NCBI GenBank assembly: GCA_024276465.1
Contig: JAJRXD010000167.1
Location: 1-47,224 of the forward strand
Length of the DNA: 47,224 nucleotides
Origin: Deltaproteobacteria bacterium
Lineage (GTDB): Bacteria; Desulfobacterota; WTBG01; CAIYCZ01; CAIRTM01
Direction of reading: 5' to 3'
In this document: in pieces, positions 1 through 9,133 of the stretch
Position numbering within the stretch: the stretch's first letter is position 1
Layout of the letters: the number at the start of each line of letters is the position of its first letter
Translations under genes and position numbers: made by a program
Notes under the pieces: model-generated
What the model saw: the letters and a program-made list of their open reading frames with translations, nothing else
The model's database searches: none
Told to the model about the DNA's origin: nothing

Positions 1-663
1 GATCATTTTGCCGGAAGGTTTTTTTCAGTTCCGTTTTTTTTCTCCTGTTTTTTACTGGTAAAATTAATAAAATGCAAAAAGACTGCTCTGGCTGTTTCAA
101 CAATAACCATGCTGATAATAATATTGAACCCTGTTACACCAATGAAAAGCAGTTTTGACTACAAGTTTATTGACGGGTTCAGCGGTATTTCTGATTCAAG
201 GGGATGGTATTATCCTGGCACTGGTTTTCTAAGTCATATGTTGAATGGTAAGATAAAACAGAAATGGTATATGTGGGGGAGGGCTTTGAGGAAGAGAAAG
301 AAAATGGTTGTTGTGTTTCCTGCCATAGGCTTTTTAGGCTTTAATGCCGGGCCAGCTAAATATATAATTGACCCCTTGGGGTTAAGCGACCCATTGCTTG
401 CCCGTTTGCCTGCTGAAAAAAAAGAGTCTTTCTGGATTGGTCATTTTAACCGTAAGCTTCCCCGCGGATATATAATATCCATTAAATGCTGGCAAAACTT
501 TATTGAGGATCCATACCTGCATCTTTATTATGACAAAATAATTAATATCATTAGAGGTCCAATTTTCAATCGGGAGAGATTTGCATATATTTTTTATATG
601 AATACCGGAAAATATCAGTATCTGATAAACCTGTATCTGAGCAATCAGAAAAAGGAGATATAA
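1..663 (+). CDS. C-terminal part of a membrane glycosyltransferase-like protein (5' end outside window)
   Basis: The frame is open from the first base, so the gene starts upstream and only about 220 C-terminal residues are present. The visible part opens with a hydrophobic stretch preceded by Asp-His-Phe-Ala-Gly-Arg, followed by another membrane segment. It then has a soluble C-terminal region with the block YIIDPLGLSDPLLARLPA and, a little later, IGHFNRKLPRGY. I associate these blocks with large bacterial polytopic proteins related to GT-C mannosyl/arabinosyltransferases that work on lipid-linked sugars at the membrane. That assignment is from family memory, not a search. The next gene on the same strand is also a large membrane protein, which fits a cell-surface polysaccharide context. 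The function and sugar donor cannot be told from this fragment. Confidence 0.6.
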   Translation, partial: DHFAGRFFSVPFFFSCFLLVKLIKCKKTALAVSTITMLIIILNPVTPMKSSFDYKFIDGFSGISDSRGWYYPGTGFLSHMLNGKIKQKWYMWGRALRKRKKMVVVFPAIGFLGFNAGPAKYIIDPLGLSDPLLARLPAEKKESFWIGHFNRKLPRGYIISIKCWQNFIEDPYLHLYYDKIINIIRGPIFNRERFAYIFYMNTGKYQYLINLYLSNQKKEI

Positions 664-837
664 ATTTAAGGCAGGATCAGAGTATAGTGGCTTTAACACG
701 CTTCTGTAAGAGGCAGTCAGCTTTAATGTAGTTTGGAAATTTCTCTCCTGTTTGGGCGGGGTCAGAGATAAAAGGCTATCAGCATTTAGCTGTCAGCTTT
801 AACAACAACAAAGAATCAGGGAAAAGGGGGGAACAAC

Positions 838-2637
838 ATGAAAAGCAAAATAAATAATATTTACAAATCCGTAAATCTTAAAGCCTCTTTTCCGGCAGAA
901 ACAGCATCACTGGCAGGATATTGTCTGCTGGCTGTTGTTCTTACCTTCCCAATGATTTTTAATCTCAATGAATACTATGAATTTCAAGACCCCGGGCATC
1001 TTGATATCCTGATTCAGTTCTGGGATTTCTGGTGGTTTAAAAAAGCCATCATAGACCTGAATGTAAATCCCATGTTCTGTGATTATATATTTTATCCAAA
1101 TGGTGCAAGCCTGGTTTTTCAGGCTCATACCCCTGTCTATTCATTGTTGTCCATACCCCTGCAGCTGATTTACGGGAAAAGCGGTATCTTCCTGTCTTAC
1201 AATATTTTTGTCCTGCTCTCTTTCATTCTGTGCGGGTGGGGAACCAGTCTTTTAGCAAACTATCTGTTTAAAAACCGATGGGCTGCTTTTCTGTCCGGAA
1301 CACTTTTTACATTATGTGGAATCAGGCTTTTCAATGTTTCCCGATTACATGTTCTTTCAATGGAATTTATTCCATTTGCACTCCTCTATCTGTTGAAGAC
1401 CCTGGAAGAGAAAAGCTTTAAAAATGTTTTAGCTTTAAGCTTGTTTTTAGCTCTGATCTTTTACAACTCTTTTACCAGTTTTTTAACTGCAGTTCTGACA
1501 GGGGGGTGCTTTCTGCTGTCACAAATGATTCAGAAAAAAAAAGCCATGTTTTCCATGGCAGTGTTTAAAAGGCTCTGTCTGTCTGCTCTCTTTTTTCTTA
1601 TTCTAACCGCACCCCTATCATTAATGACAGTAAAAGATTATTTTTCTGAAAACTCCAGCCTTTATAGAAATATGGTGGAAGCAAAAGACTATTCTCTTGA
1701 TCTTGCAAGTCTTTTCATACCAACAGAGTTTGATTCCATTTATGGCGGGGTTTTTAAAAAAACACATTTCGGAAAGTGGGATTACTCATTCAGCTATTTC
1801 CTGGGGTTTGCCTGGCTTTTTTTGATATTAACAGCTTTCCTGAGGGCAGATAATGAAAAGACCTTCATGCTGTGGTTTTCGGGCATTATTTTGCTGCTGT
1901 TTTCTCTGGGCCCATGCCTTACAGTGTTCGGATTTTCAACCGGCATTAAACTGCCATCTTTTTTCTGTTACAAATATCTTTCCTTTTTTAAAATCTGCGG
2001 AGTTCCTTTCCGGATTGTTGCAGGTGTTTACCTTTGCCTGTCTCTCCTTGCAGGACATGGGGCGAAAATTCTTCTCTCAAAAAAAAACAGGGGTATAAAT
2101 AAAATTATTTTTCCTGTTCTTTTAACTCTAATAATAATTGAGGGGATCGACACATTCCCTGTTCTCCAGAAAAACATGCCTGGATTTTATCAGGGTAATG
2201 ACCAGAAATTGTTTTATGAAAAAATAGCCCGGGACAGGCAAAATTATGCTGTTCTTGACCTGCCGGTTGCAGATGGGTTGGATCGCATATACATGCTGTA
2301 CCAGATATACCATGAAAAGAAGATCATCTGTGCCTGTCTTAGAAGGTCGGATTGTAACTCTTATAAATTCCTTGATTTCCTGCCGCTGTATTCTAAAACA
2401 AGAAAAATAGGGCATGATAATACAAAGGTTACTCCTCCATCATCCGAAGAGATTTTCCTGAATCTGAAAGCCCTGAAAAAAAATAATATCAAACTTGTGG
2501 TTTTACATAAAATATCTTTAGATTCAATTCCTTTTCAAAACACGGCAAGGTTTAGAAATTATAAAAAGATTCTTGAGCAGTATAAGCCTGTAAAAACGCT
2601 TGTTTTAGATGATTGTATAGTATATCAGTACTGGTAG
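838..2637 (+). CDS. Polytopic membrane protein, glycosyltransferase-like, function unknown
   Basis: This is a 599-residue protein with roughly a dozen hydrophobic segments spread from residue 25 to 450 and a soluble C-terminal tail of about 150 residues. The first periplasmic loop carries acidic and aromatic residues (EYYEFQDPGHLDILIQFWDF) and later NPMFCDYIFYPNG. This layout is typical of GT-C-type or YfhO-like proteins, in which an acidic loop after the first helix is catalytic. The start is well supported: a run AAAGGGGGG lies 6-7 bases before the ATG. It follows another such membrane protein after 174 bases, so both may act in surface glycan assembly. No family-specific catalytic motif is clear, so I give no symbol. 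An uncharacterised transporter is an alternative. Confidence 0.65.
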   Translation: MKSKINNIYKSVNLKASFPAETASLAGYCLLAVVLTFPMIFNLNEYYEFQDPGHLDILIQFWDFWWFKKAIIDLNVNPMFCDYIFYPNGASLVFQAHTPVYSLLSIPLQLIYGKSGIFLSYNIFVLLSFILCGWGTSLLANYLFKNRWAAFLSGTLFTLCGIRLFNVSRLHVLSMEFIPFALLYLLKTLEEKSFKNVLALSLFLALIFYNSFTSFLTAVLTGGCFLLSQMIQKKKAMFSMAVFKRLCLSALFFLILTAPLSLMTVKDYFSENSSLYRNMVEAKDYSLDLASLFIPTEFDSIYGGVFKKTHFGKWDYSFSYFLGFAWLFLILTAFLRADNEKTFMLWFSGIILLLFSLGPCLTVFGFSTGIKLPSFFCYKYLSFFKICGVPFRIVAGVYLCLSLLAGHGAKILLSKKNRGINKIIFPVLLTLIIIEGIDTFPVLQKNMPGFYQGNDQKLFYEKIARDRQNYAVLDLPVADGLDRIYMLYQIYHEKKIICACLRRSDCNSYKFLDFLPLYSKTRKIGHDNTKVTPPSSEEIFLNLKALKKNNIKLVVLHKISLDSIPFQNTARFRNYKKILEQYKPVKTLVLDDCIVYQYW

Positions 2638-2735
2638 TACATGCTGGTCGGGGTCAGGCAAAGTCAAGTTTTGATTTTTTACCGGACCATCAAACTTAAC
2701 AAAGGCATGAAAAAGGGGTGAATTTATTTTCATCA

Positions 2736-5426
2736 TTAGCTGAAGACCCATTTGTCAATTTTTTCAAATACTATCTCCCTTTTAATGGGTTTTGAGATAT
2801 AATCGTCCATCCCTCCTTCAAGGCATTTCTCCATGTCTCCTTTCATGGCATTTGCGGTCATGGCAACAATGGGAATCCGGGTTGTGGGTTTACTATTCAC
2901 AGCCTGTTCGAAATTCCGAAGTTTTTCTGTTGCTTCAAATCCATCCATCTCAGGCATCTGTATATCCATTAAAATAAGGTCAAAATCTTTTGGTGATGCC
3001 GTGTACTTTTCAAAAGCCTCTCTTCCGTTTGTGGTTGTTTCCACCTGGTACCCAGCCTTTGTCAACATTTTTTCAGCAAGCTTCTGATTTACAGGGTTAT
3101 CTTCTGCAAGAAGAATTCGCACTGACCTCTTCTTCTCCTCTGCGACTGAATGCTTGGTTATAATTGCTGTTTTTGCTTCATTATTCTTCCGCATGCTTTT
3201 TGTTGAAGCTTTTCCAAGTATTCTCTCTATCATATGATGTAATTTTTTTCTGTTGACTGGTTTGGACAGAAAAGCGTCATACCCTGCCTCCTCACATTGC
3301 TTTGCATCCATCTGGGAAGATACAGCAACAAGGGGAATTTTTGACAGATCGCCTCCGGAACTGCGAATCTGTTTTGCCAGATCATATCCGCTCATACCCG
3401 GCATCTGAATATCAGAAAGGCAAATGTCAAAAGGAGCCTCTGTTTTAACTGCTTCCTGCAGAGTCTGCAGAGCCTTGTCACCGTTACAAAGAGATACAAC
3501 TTTCATGCCTATCATCTCTAAAATGTGCGTTAAGATATCCAGATTAGTAATGTTGTCATCGACTATCAGGGCCTTTTTGCCTGAAATTGAAACAGAGGAA
3601 ACCCTGCTGGTTTCTTTTTCCTCGGACTTCCTGACCCATGCCGTAAAATGGAATGTACTGCCCGTATTGACTTTACTTTCCACCCACACATCACCATTCA
3701 TTAGATTTGATATTCTTTTGCAAATTGAAAGGCCAAGACCCGTGCCACCGTACTTTCTTGTGGTAGAACCGTCAGCCTGCTGGAATGACTCAAAAATTAC
3801 AGATATTTTATCCTCAGGGATTCCTATACCGGTATCGCGGATTGTTGCATGGAGCTTCAAGAAATCACCCTTTTCCTCTTCAATGCCAAGTCCCAGCTCA
3901 ATTTCTCCTGATTCCGTGAATTTAGAGGCATTTCCCATAAGGTTAGTAATGACCTGTCTTAACCGTGTGGGGTCACCTTTTAACTGCATGGGGAGGTTGT
4001 CATCAATATGGCACATTATTTCAACCGGCTTGTCTCCAACCCTGGGCCGTACCAGGTCACAGACGTCATATGCCAAAAGCTCCGGGTCAAAATCGATCTC
4101 CTCAATATCCATTTGCCCTGCCTCTATCTTGGAAAAATCAAGTATGTCGTTTAACAGGGAAAGCAGTGCCTCTCCGCTTCGTTTTACAGTTTTTGCATAA
4201 TCTGTCTGATCTTCATTAAGGCTGGTGTCAAGAAGCATGTCAGTAAAGCCGATTATCCCGTTCATGGGAGTACGTATTTCATGACTCATGTTTGCCAGAA
4301 ACTCGCTCTTAGCCAGGTTGGCCATCTCTGCCTGCAGTTTCATATCGTTAGCCCTGAGAATCTCTTTCTCAAGTCTATCTTCAGTTTTTTTACGTTCTTC
4401 TATCTCTGCAATTAGATTTTTACGGCCCTTTTTGAGATTGTTTTCAATGCGGCCTAAAAAAACCCAGAAAAATATAACAATTACAGAAGTGCATGCGAGT
4501 ATGCCCAGTGAAAGATGTTTCAAAAGTTTAATGATCGAGGCTCTCTGGGCTTTAACATCATAGAGGACAACAATATTACCAATATGATTTTTGCTTGCAT
4601 CAATCAGGGGAATAAGACCGCTGAAAAATTCATCGCTGTCTGTCTGGAAAAAATATATTTCTCCTTTATTAAGTCGAGCCATGTGATCTTCTATGGGCAA
4701 TTTCGACAGGCTGTAATCCATGGTATTGTCAATAACAACATATTTTTTGTACCTGTTCCAGTCACCTACGCGCCCTGATGATGTTAAGCCCTTTTCCCAA
4801 TTTGTACGATTAAGGTATTTTTTGTTAATTAGAAAAATCAGGCCAAAATCATTGTCCATGGCTAACTTTAAAGTTATATGTCCGATCTCCTCACTCAGCT
4901 CAATATATCCTCTGATCTTACCATTTATTTTCCAGGGATGAACCACCCTCAGGAGAATAGTACCAGATTTTCCAAGCTCAATTCCGTAAACCTCACGCTC
5001 ATTTTTTTCTGCATCATAAATGGTCTGATGATCTACAACGTCACCATAATGGGACGGGTCATTAACGCGTAAAAAGTTGACTTTGTCCAATCCATGAAAA
5101 CAGAACTGAGTAACCATGTATTTAGATTGCATATACTCAAAAAACTCAGTGCTGGAGCGCAGGAGTTTTTCCCTGTCTTTTTTGAGATAGGAATCCTTTA
5201 AATCCCTTTCACGTTCAAAAAAGTAAATAAGACCTGACAGCAATTCAGCATCCCTGGCAAGTTCTCTTTTGAATATTCCCTGTAAACTGCTGATTTTCCT
5301 TTCTACTTCTTTTTCAAGTTTGTTCATCTGATATTGATAAAACACGAAGGAATACCCCAAAAGCAACAGGAACAACAGTGTTAAGACAGGACCGATAACA
5401 TTTATTCTGATTTTTTCACTATTCAT
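2736..5426 (-). CDS. Hybrid sensor histidine kinase with Cache-type sensor and two receiver domains
   Basis: This is a membrane sensor kinase of 896 residues. A transmembrane helix (about 10-32) and a second one (about 303-325) flank a periplasmic sensor of about 270 residues. The sensor has [12 protein letters not shown] and a later dyad-like repeat, which resembles double-Cache (dCache_3-like) sensors. A short linker leads to HisKA with phospho-acceptor His382 in [16 protein letters not shown], then HATPase (N box near 498, [17 protein letters not shown]). Two receiver domains follow, with Asp672 (SDIQMPG) and Asp821 (MDIQMPE). No output domain or histidine phosphotransfer domain is present, so a separate Hpt/regulator partner is expected. 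A GTG at 5495 would add 23 residues. Neither start has a good Shine-Dalgarno, and I prefer the ATG because it leaves a normal short cytoplasmic N-terminus. It is monocistronic between intergenic repeats, and its signal is unknown. Confidence 0.92.
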   Translation of the reverse strand: MNSEKIRINVIGPVLTLLFLLLLGYSFVFYQYQMNKLEKEVERKISSLQGIFKRELARDAELLSGLIYFFERERDLKDSYLKKDREKLLRSSTEFFEYMQSKYMVTQFCFHGLDKVNFLRVNDPSHYGDVVDHQTIYDAEKNEREVYGIELGKSGTILLRVVHPWKINGKIRGYIELSEEIGHITLKLAMDNDFGLIFLINKKYLNRTNWEKGLTSSGRVGDWNRYKKYVVIDNTMDYSLSKLPIEDHMARLNKGEIYFFQTDSDEFFSGLIPLIDASKNHIGNIVVLYDVKAQRASIIKLLKHLSLGILACTSVIVIFFWVFLGRIENNLKKGRKNLIAEIEERKKTEDRLEKEILRANDMKLQAEMANLAKSEFLANMSHEIRTPMNGIIGFTDMLLDTSLNEDQTDYAKTVKRSGEALLSLLNDILDFSKIEAGQMDIEEIDFDPELLAYDVCDLVRPRVGDKPVEIMCHIDDNLPMQLKGDPTRLRQVITNLMGNASKFTESGEIELGLGIEEEKGDFLKLHATIRDTGIGIPEDKISVIFESFQQADGSTTRKYGGTGLGLSICKRISNLMNGDVWVESKVNTGSTFHFTAWVRKSEEKETSRVSSVSISGKKALIVDDNITNLDILTHILEMIGMKVVSLCNGDKALQTLQEAVKTEAPFDICLSDIQMPGMSGYDLAKQIRSSGGDLSKIPLVAVSSQMDAKQCEEAGYDAFLSKPVNRKKLHHMIERILGKASTKSMRKNNEAKTAIITKHSVAEEKKRSVRILLAEDNPVNQKLAEKMLTKAGYQVETTTNGREAFEKYTASPKDFDLILMDIQMPEMDGFEATEKLRNFEQAVNSKPTTRIPIVAMTANAMKGDMEKCLEGGMDDYISKPIKREIVFEKIDKWVFS

Positions 5427-5579
5427 ATCACTACATTTTAGTTTGAAAAAACTAATGCATAAGCTGCTATTATATGACAATCCTTTGTAAAACACCTTAA
5501 GGTAAAGGAAATTTATTACAAATCAGTTCGTCTTTTTTTATAAAAAGATTAATATTATTTTAGCCACTGTGCGGGCGCT

Positions 5580-5717
5580 GGGGTCTGACCAAGCCAACAG
5601 GTTGTAAAAAAGGAACTTAACAAAGGTGTGGAAAAGAGGCAATTTTAAGGCATATAAGGCTGTTTGGGATAAAAAGGGCGTTGTAAGGGATTAGACAGGT
5701 TAGCTTTGTCAGACCCC
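5580..5717. repeat. Small inverted-repeat element with GGGGTCTGAC ends
   Basis: The 19 bases at 5580-5598 (GGGGTCTGACCAAGCCAAC) and those at 5699-5717 are near-perfect inverted copies (17 of 19 pair). They bound a 138-bp segment without coding capacity. A degenerate relative lies at about 2646-2730: it has GGGGTCAGGCAAAG, and its inner stretch AACTTAACAAAGG is shared with this element. A short trace (GGGGTCAGAG) lies near 760. This looks like a non-autonomous MITE or REP-type repeat, and no transposase is in the window. The rest of the 458-base gap 5427-5884 shows nothing I recognise. Confidence 0.55.
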
Positions 5718-5884
5718 GCCCCTCCTTGAATTTAAATCTTGAATTTGCTCCTGTTTTTTTATATTACTTCAAGTAACTTAAAAATCCCCTGGCTTTCGTG
5801 CTTTAACCCGGTCTGCACACTGTGAGTGTCTGCGGTTAATTGGTGGTGAGAGCTTTAACACATAAACAAAGGAAAACTTTAAGC

Positions 5885-6277
5885 ATGCCAAAAAAGTCCC
5901 GGAACAGTGACGAGAAGATGAAGCGGTTCTATGAAGATATCCGCCGCGAGCGAAGGGAGCGGCAGAAAGGTTACCGGGATAGAGCGCTTAGCATTTTGCC
6001 TCATGTGTGTGCACGGTGCAGCCGGGAGTTTGAGGGCAAAAAGCTGCTGGAGCTTACGGTTCACCACAAAGATCATAACCATGATAACAACCCGCCGGAT
6101 GGGAGCAACTGGGAGCTGCTGTGTATGTATTGCCACGAAGATGAGCACGCAAGAGATTTCAACGCAGAGTGGTATGACGGCTCCCTGGTCGATGTCGAAC
6201 CTGTAGCGTCATCTTCGGTCTTCAAGCCGTTTGCCGGTCTTGATGATCTTCTGAAGAGAAAAAAAGGTGAAAGATGA
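5885..6277 (+). CDS. yajD: YajD-like HNH nuclease family protein
   Basis: This 130-residue protein closely follows the pattern of E. coli YajD (about 115 residues). It has an N-terminal basic region, a zinc-binding pair in VCARCSREF, the HNH core LTVHHKDHNHDNNPPDGSNW, then ELLCMYCHEDEH with the second Cys-x2-Cys pair, and the C-terminal KPFAGLDDLLKRKK. In this family the paired cysteines bind a structural zinc and the His-His/Asn region forms the beta-beta-alpha-metal site. The biological substrate is not known. The ATG at 5885 is chosen because AAAGGA lies about 11 bases upstream and homology starts there; an upstream TTG at 5840 in the same frame lacks support. It is monocistronic. The N-terminus is about 15 residues longer and more charged than in E. 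coli. Confidence 0.85.
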   Translation: MPKKSRNSDEKMKRFYEDIRRERRERQKGYRDRALSILPHVCARCSREFEGKKLLELTVHHKDHNHDNNPPDGSNWELLCMYCHEDEHARDFNAEWYDGSLVDVEPVASSSVFKPFAGLDDLLKRKKGER

Positions 6278-6427
6278 TCCATACGTTGTTGCGACTCCGG
6301 AGCTGAAGTAATGAGGGAAAAAAAAGCAGATTGCCAGAGTGACGACGTCAACCAATCAAGCATACGCATTGCCTCACGAGAAAATCTCACCATAAGCGCA
6401 TTAGCAACGTTAATAAACATTGATAAA

Positions 6428-6572
6428 GTCGTAAAAAGTGAAAATTCGATGGCAAAGTAAAAAGCTTCAAATTCAAGGCGCGCAAATCCTGAGGAATGAG
6501 GCGTACTTACTGTACGTTGGAATGACGAAGGATGCCGCGCAACGTCGAAGTTGGACTTTTTACGAAGCCATC
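6428..6572. repeat. Palindromic intergenic repeat, family A copy 1
   Basis: This is one of five copies of a 130-200-bp repeat. It begins GTCGTAAAAAGT, contains GATGGCAAAGTAAAAAGC and AAATCCTGAGGAATGA, has an inner palindrome CGTACTTACTGTACG, and ends GACTTTTTACGAAGCCATC. The two ends are imperfect inverted repeats. It fills most of the 313-base gap between yajD and the convergent flavoprotein gene. The other copies are at 24083-24270, 26555-26696, 34191-34388 and, reversed, 38227-38361. Confidence 0.7.
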
Positions 6573-6590
6573 AACATTAGATGGTAAAGT

Positions 6591-7502
6591 TTATTTGACC
6601 AGTGCCCTGCCAGCCTCTTTTGCATCGGCCATGCCATTTTTATCCAGTCTGGCAGTGCCTTTTTCATAATATGCTTCCCAGAATCCTGATCCTGTAACAA
6701 CCTCTGCAGTATCCATTCCAAAAAGTTTAAGAATGAACATTGCATTTTCAACAACATGGTCATATGAATCTTCTGACGGCCATCCCCATGTAACTACCAG
6801 CGCTCCCTTTCTTTTTCTGCTTAGCTTCTGAAAATGACCTTTGGTTCTCAGAGCTTTAAGCCTGTCAAAAAAGGCAGATGCCTGGCTGCACTCCCTTCCT
6901 GTATAAACAGGAAAGCCCATCACAAAAGCGTCATATTCGATGAATTTTCTGTACAGATCAGTCATATCATCCTTGATGGCGCAGAATGTTTCAAGTTCCT
7001 TTTTCTCGCACGCCATGCACCCAATGCAGGGTGAAATCTTAAGATCTGAAATATATTTTTTTTCAATGTTGCACCCGGATTCACTTATGCCTTCCAAAAA
7101 CGCATCCATTATACAGTCAGTATTGCCGTTTTTTCTTGGGCTGGCCATGAGGGCAAAAACATTCTTAACCTGCACGTCAAGGTTCAGTGCCGGGATGTCC
7201 CAGCGCTTTATCCTGACTGCAGGGTTTTCTTTATCTACCTGTTTCTGGGAAGCAACTATCCCTGAAAGCTTTTCAGGAGATTTAAACTTCAGAATTACGG
7301 GTTCAAATGATTTGGCCAGTGTCTCTTCAAGTGCCTTCAGCAGAATGTCTTTTGTTGCCTCGCTGGAGCTCTGTTTTAAGAGCTGGTAATCTATCCCCTT
7401 CATGATTTTTTGCCTGCATGACTCCCTGCTGGCAAGGGGAAAAACTGAAATAAGTTTTTCCAGTACATCTTTTGCTTCATCTGAAAGTTTTATATTATTC
7501 AT
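6591..7502 (-). CDS. Iron-sulfur flavoprotein (NADPH-dependent FMN reductase family) with helical N-terminal domain
   Basis: This is a 303-residue cytoplasmic protein. Residues 113 to the end form a flavodoxin-like domain with the FMN-phosphate loop ASPRKNGNT (120-128). Four cysteines at 159, 162, 165 and 174 (C-x2-C-x2-C-x8-C) match the compact cluster motif of iron-sulfur flavoproteins (Isf), which pass electrons from ferredoxin through a 4Fe-4S centre to FMN. Residues 5-62 form a separate helical segment (LSDEAKDVLEKL...) that weakly resembles the PCP_red domain of dark-operative protochlorophyllide reductase; this match is tentative. The start has AGGAG seven bases upstream. It is the last gene of the six-gene minus-strand operon, 42 bases after the FAD protein, so it probably exchanges electrons with the ferredoxin or flavoprotein of that operon. 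Substrate unknown. Confidence 0.82.
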   Translation of the reverse strand: MNNIKLSDEAKDVLEKLISVFPLASRESCRQKIMKGIDYQLLKQSSSEATKDILLKALEETLAKSFEPVILKFKSPEKLSGIVASQKQVDKENPAVRIKRWDIPALNLDVQVKNVFALMASPRKNGNTDCIMDAFLEGISESGCNIEKKYISDLKISPCIGCMACEKKELETFCAIKDDMTDLYRKFIEYDAFVMGFPVYTGRECSQASAFFDRLKALRTKGHFQKLSRKRKGALVVTWGWPSEDSYDHVVENAMFILKLFGMDTAEVVTGSGFWEAYYEKGTARLDKNGMADAKEAGRALVK

Positions 7503-7544
7503 TTTTATTCTCCTGAAAAAATACAGTGTTTTGTGCTTCCAGCA

Positions 7545-8864
7545 TTACTTGTTCGGGAATCCCCATTTTTTCTGCTGCTCACCCAGATCCGCTGATTTAG
7601 TCCTCATCTCAATCAGCTTATCCATTATTTCAGGCCTTTCTTCCTGGATTTTCGGAAGAAGTTCAGCATAGGTTCTGCCGATTGAGCTGAAGAGAGTATA
7701 AAAATTCATTGTTGCCTTTATTGGCTTTGTAACAATAGAAGCAAGATAGTCAATTTCCTCACCAGACAGGAATTTTTGAAGCTCAGCAGAAGCAAATTCA
7801 ACGCTGCCATGGGGTTCGTAAAAGCTTTCATTCCACCACTTAAAATAACCTGAAAGGCCATCTTTATTATATTTTTTTTCAAGAAGTGCCTGGGTGACAG
7901 AATTGGCTGCCTTCCATCCTGTACAAAAGGATGCCATGTTGCTGATTTCTTTAAACCATGCGGCATCCCCTATTAAAAGAACATTATCCTTAAATGGTTC
8001 CTTAATGGGTGAATGTTCACTGACAATACAATTAATAGTTCCGACCCGGCTGGCCCTGGCAAACCATGAAGAGTAGGTTTTGTCTTCCTTAACAAAATTT
8101 TCAAGAACAGCATTCAAATTGGTGGCCGGGTTGTAGGAGAATGTGCTTAGATGAAACAGATCCTTCCTGTAGGTGGGTACAAGAGAAAAAGTTGCTTTGT
8201 CAGACAGTAGAAAATTAAAGCTTCCCGGGTCAATGGGAAATTCACCTTCCATTTCCCAGCAAAGGCTTCTCCATGTCCCATGAAATTTTCTCTCTTTGTT
8301 AAACCCGAGGACCCGGGCAATCCTTGAATTAACCCCGTCAGCAGCAATAACAAAACATGCTTCAAAGGTTTTATCCCCGGCCACTACCTGCACAGTATCA
8401 CCGCTTTTTTTGACATCAGTAACATTGGTACCGGGAAAAACATCCACATGGAACTTCTCAGCTTCAAGCAGCAGGCATTCCATCAGTTTATCCTTGCTTG
8501 TCGAAATTCCAAGGGCAACCTCATCACCCTTTTTTTTCACCTCTTCCCAGTCTCCAATGCAGATTCGATTACCTCCAGGAGAATGTATCTGGAACCCGTA
8601 AACACTTGACCACGGGCCGTCATAGGGTATGGTGAAACCGCAAACAGGAAAGCAGAAGCGTTTGTCACGGGTGTTATATTTCAGTATTTCCATAAAATGA
8701 TATTCGTTGATACCAAGTGCACCAGCATCAACCCTGGAAATTTTTGTCATATCTGTTTTTCTCTCAAGAAGCGCAACTTCAAGACCGTTCTCTCCGGCAG
8801 CTTTTGCAGCCATAAGCCCTGCAGGGCCTGCGCCAACGACTACCAGATCATATTTTTTTGACAT
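7545..8864 (-). CDS. FAD-dependent oxidoreductase, geranylgeranyl-reductase/FixC-like family
   Basis: This 439-residue flavoprotein has the N-terminal Rossmann motif VVVGAGPAGLMAA (8-20), a second FAD motif around AADGVNSRIARVLG, and the late GDAAW motif (VLLIGDAAWFKEISN) that binds the ribityl chain. The overall plan matches the geranylgeranyl reductase/FixC group, which reduces isoprenoid double bonds or quinones using ferredoxin or ETF electrons. There is no transmembrane segment. The start has GGGAG nine bases upstream. The neighbouring 58-residue ferredoxin gene lies 41 bases upstream, a FixC-FixX-like pairing that suggests ferredoxin as partner. The conserved Cys-rich or Trp catalytic loop of true lipid reductases cannot be verified by eye, so the substrate is open. 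Cofactor and family are fairly sure; the reaction is unknown. Confidence 0.82.
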   Translation of the reverse strand: MSKKYDLVVVGAGPAGLMAAKAAGENGLEVALLERKTDMTKISRVDAGALGINEYHFMEILKYNTRDKRFCFPVCGFTIPYDGPWSSVYGFQIHSPGGNRICIGDWEEVKKKGDEVALGISTSKDKLMECLLLEAEKFHVDVFPGTNVTDVKKSGDTVQVVAGDKTFEACFVIAADGVNSRIARVLGFNKERKFHGTWRSLCWEMEGEFPIDPGSFNFLLSDKATFSLVPTYRKDLFHLSTFSYNPATNLNAVLENFVKEDKTYSSWFARASRVGTINCIVSEHSPIKEPFKDNVLLIGDAAWFKEISNMASFCTGWKAANSVTQALLEKKYNKDGLSGYFKWWNESFYEPHGSVEFASAELQKFLSGEEIDYLASIVTKPIKATMNFYTLFSSIGRTYAELLPKIQEERPEIMDKLIEMRTKSADLGEQQKKWGFPNK

Positions 8865-8905
8865 GTTGATTTCTCCCTTTTTCTGATTAATAAAAAATCC
8901 CGTAA

Positions 8906-9082
8906 CTATTCCTCTTCAGCAGGGGCATTAACAGGACAGATTTTCACGCATATTTTACACTCAGTACATAAATCGTTGTCTATAACTACATTGTCATTAA
9001 TCATGCTAATGGCTGTTGCCGGGCATATGTCTATACATCCGCCGCATACCGTACAAACTTCAGTGTTAATCTTTATCACCAT
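8906..9082 (-). CDS. Small 2[4Fe-4S] ferredoxin
   Basis: This is a short gene of 58 codons. It has two classical cluster motifs: C10-x2-C13-x2-C16-x3-C20-P and C39-x2-C42-x2-C45-x3-C49-P. Together they make a bacterial dicluster ferredoxin, a low-potential cytoplasmic one-electron carrier. AGGAGG lies only two bases before the ATG, so the next codon (GTG at 9079) may be the true start; the protein changes by one residue. It sits between the Mo/W enzyme and the FAD protein with gaps of 51 and 41 bases, so it is the likely electron shuttle between them and the iron-sulfur flavoprotein. The acidic tail (APAEEE) is normal for such proteins. Confidence 0.92.
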   Translation of the reverse strand: MVIKINTEVCTVCGGCIDICPATAISMINDNVVIDNDLCTECKICVKICPVNAPAEEE

Positions 9083-9133
9083 GACCTCCTGTTCTGTTTA
9101 ATTATGAAAATTAAAAGTAAAAAATTATTTTTT

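Noticed and set aside
3424-4200. A 258-codon open frame on the plus strand
   Set aside because: It lies wholly opposite the kinase HisKA/HATPase region, is rich in Ser/Pro/Leu as antisense frames of such genes are, and has no ribosome-binding site or family motif.
5427-5495. GTG at 5495 as start of the hybrid kinase
   Set aside because: It adds 23 residues without similarity to a signal sequence and has no ribosome-binding site; the ATG at 5426 is preferred, though not proven.
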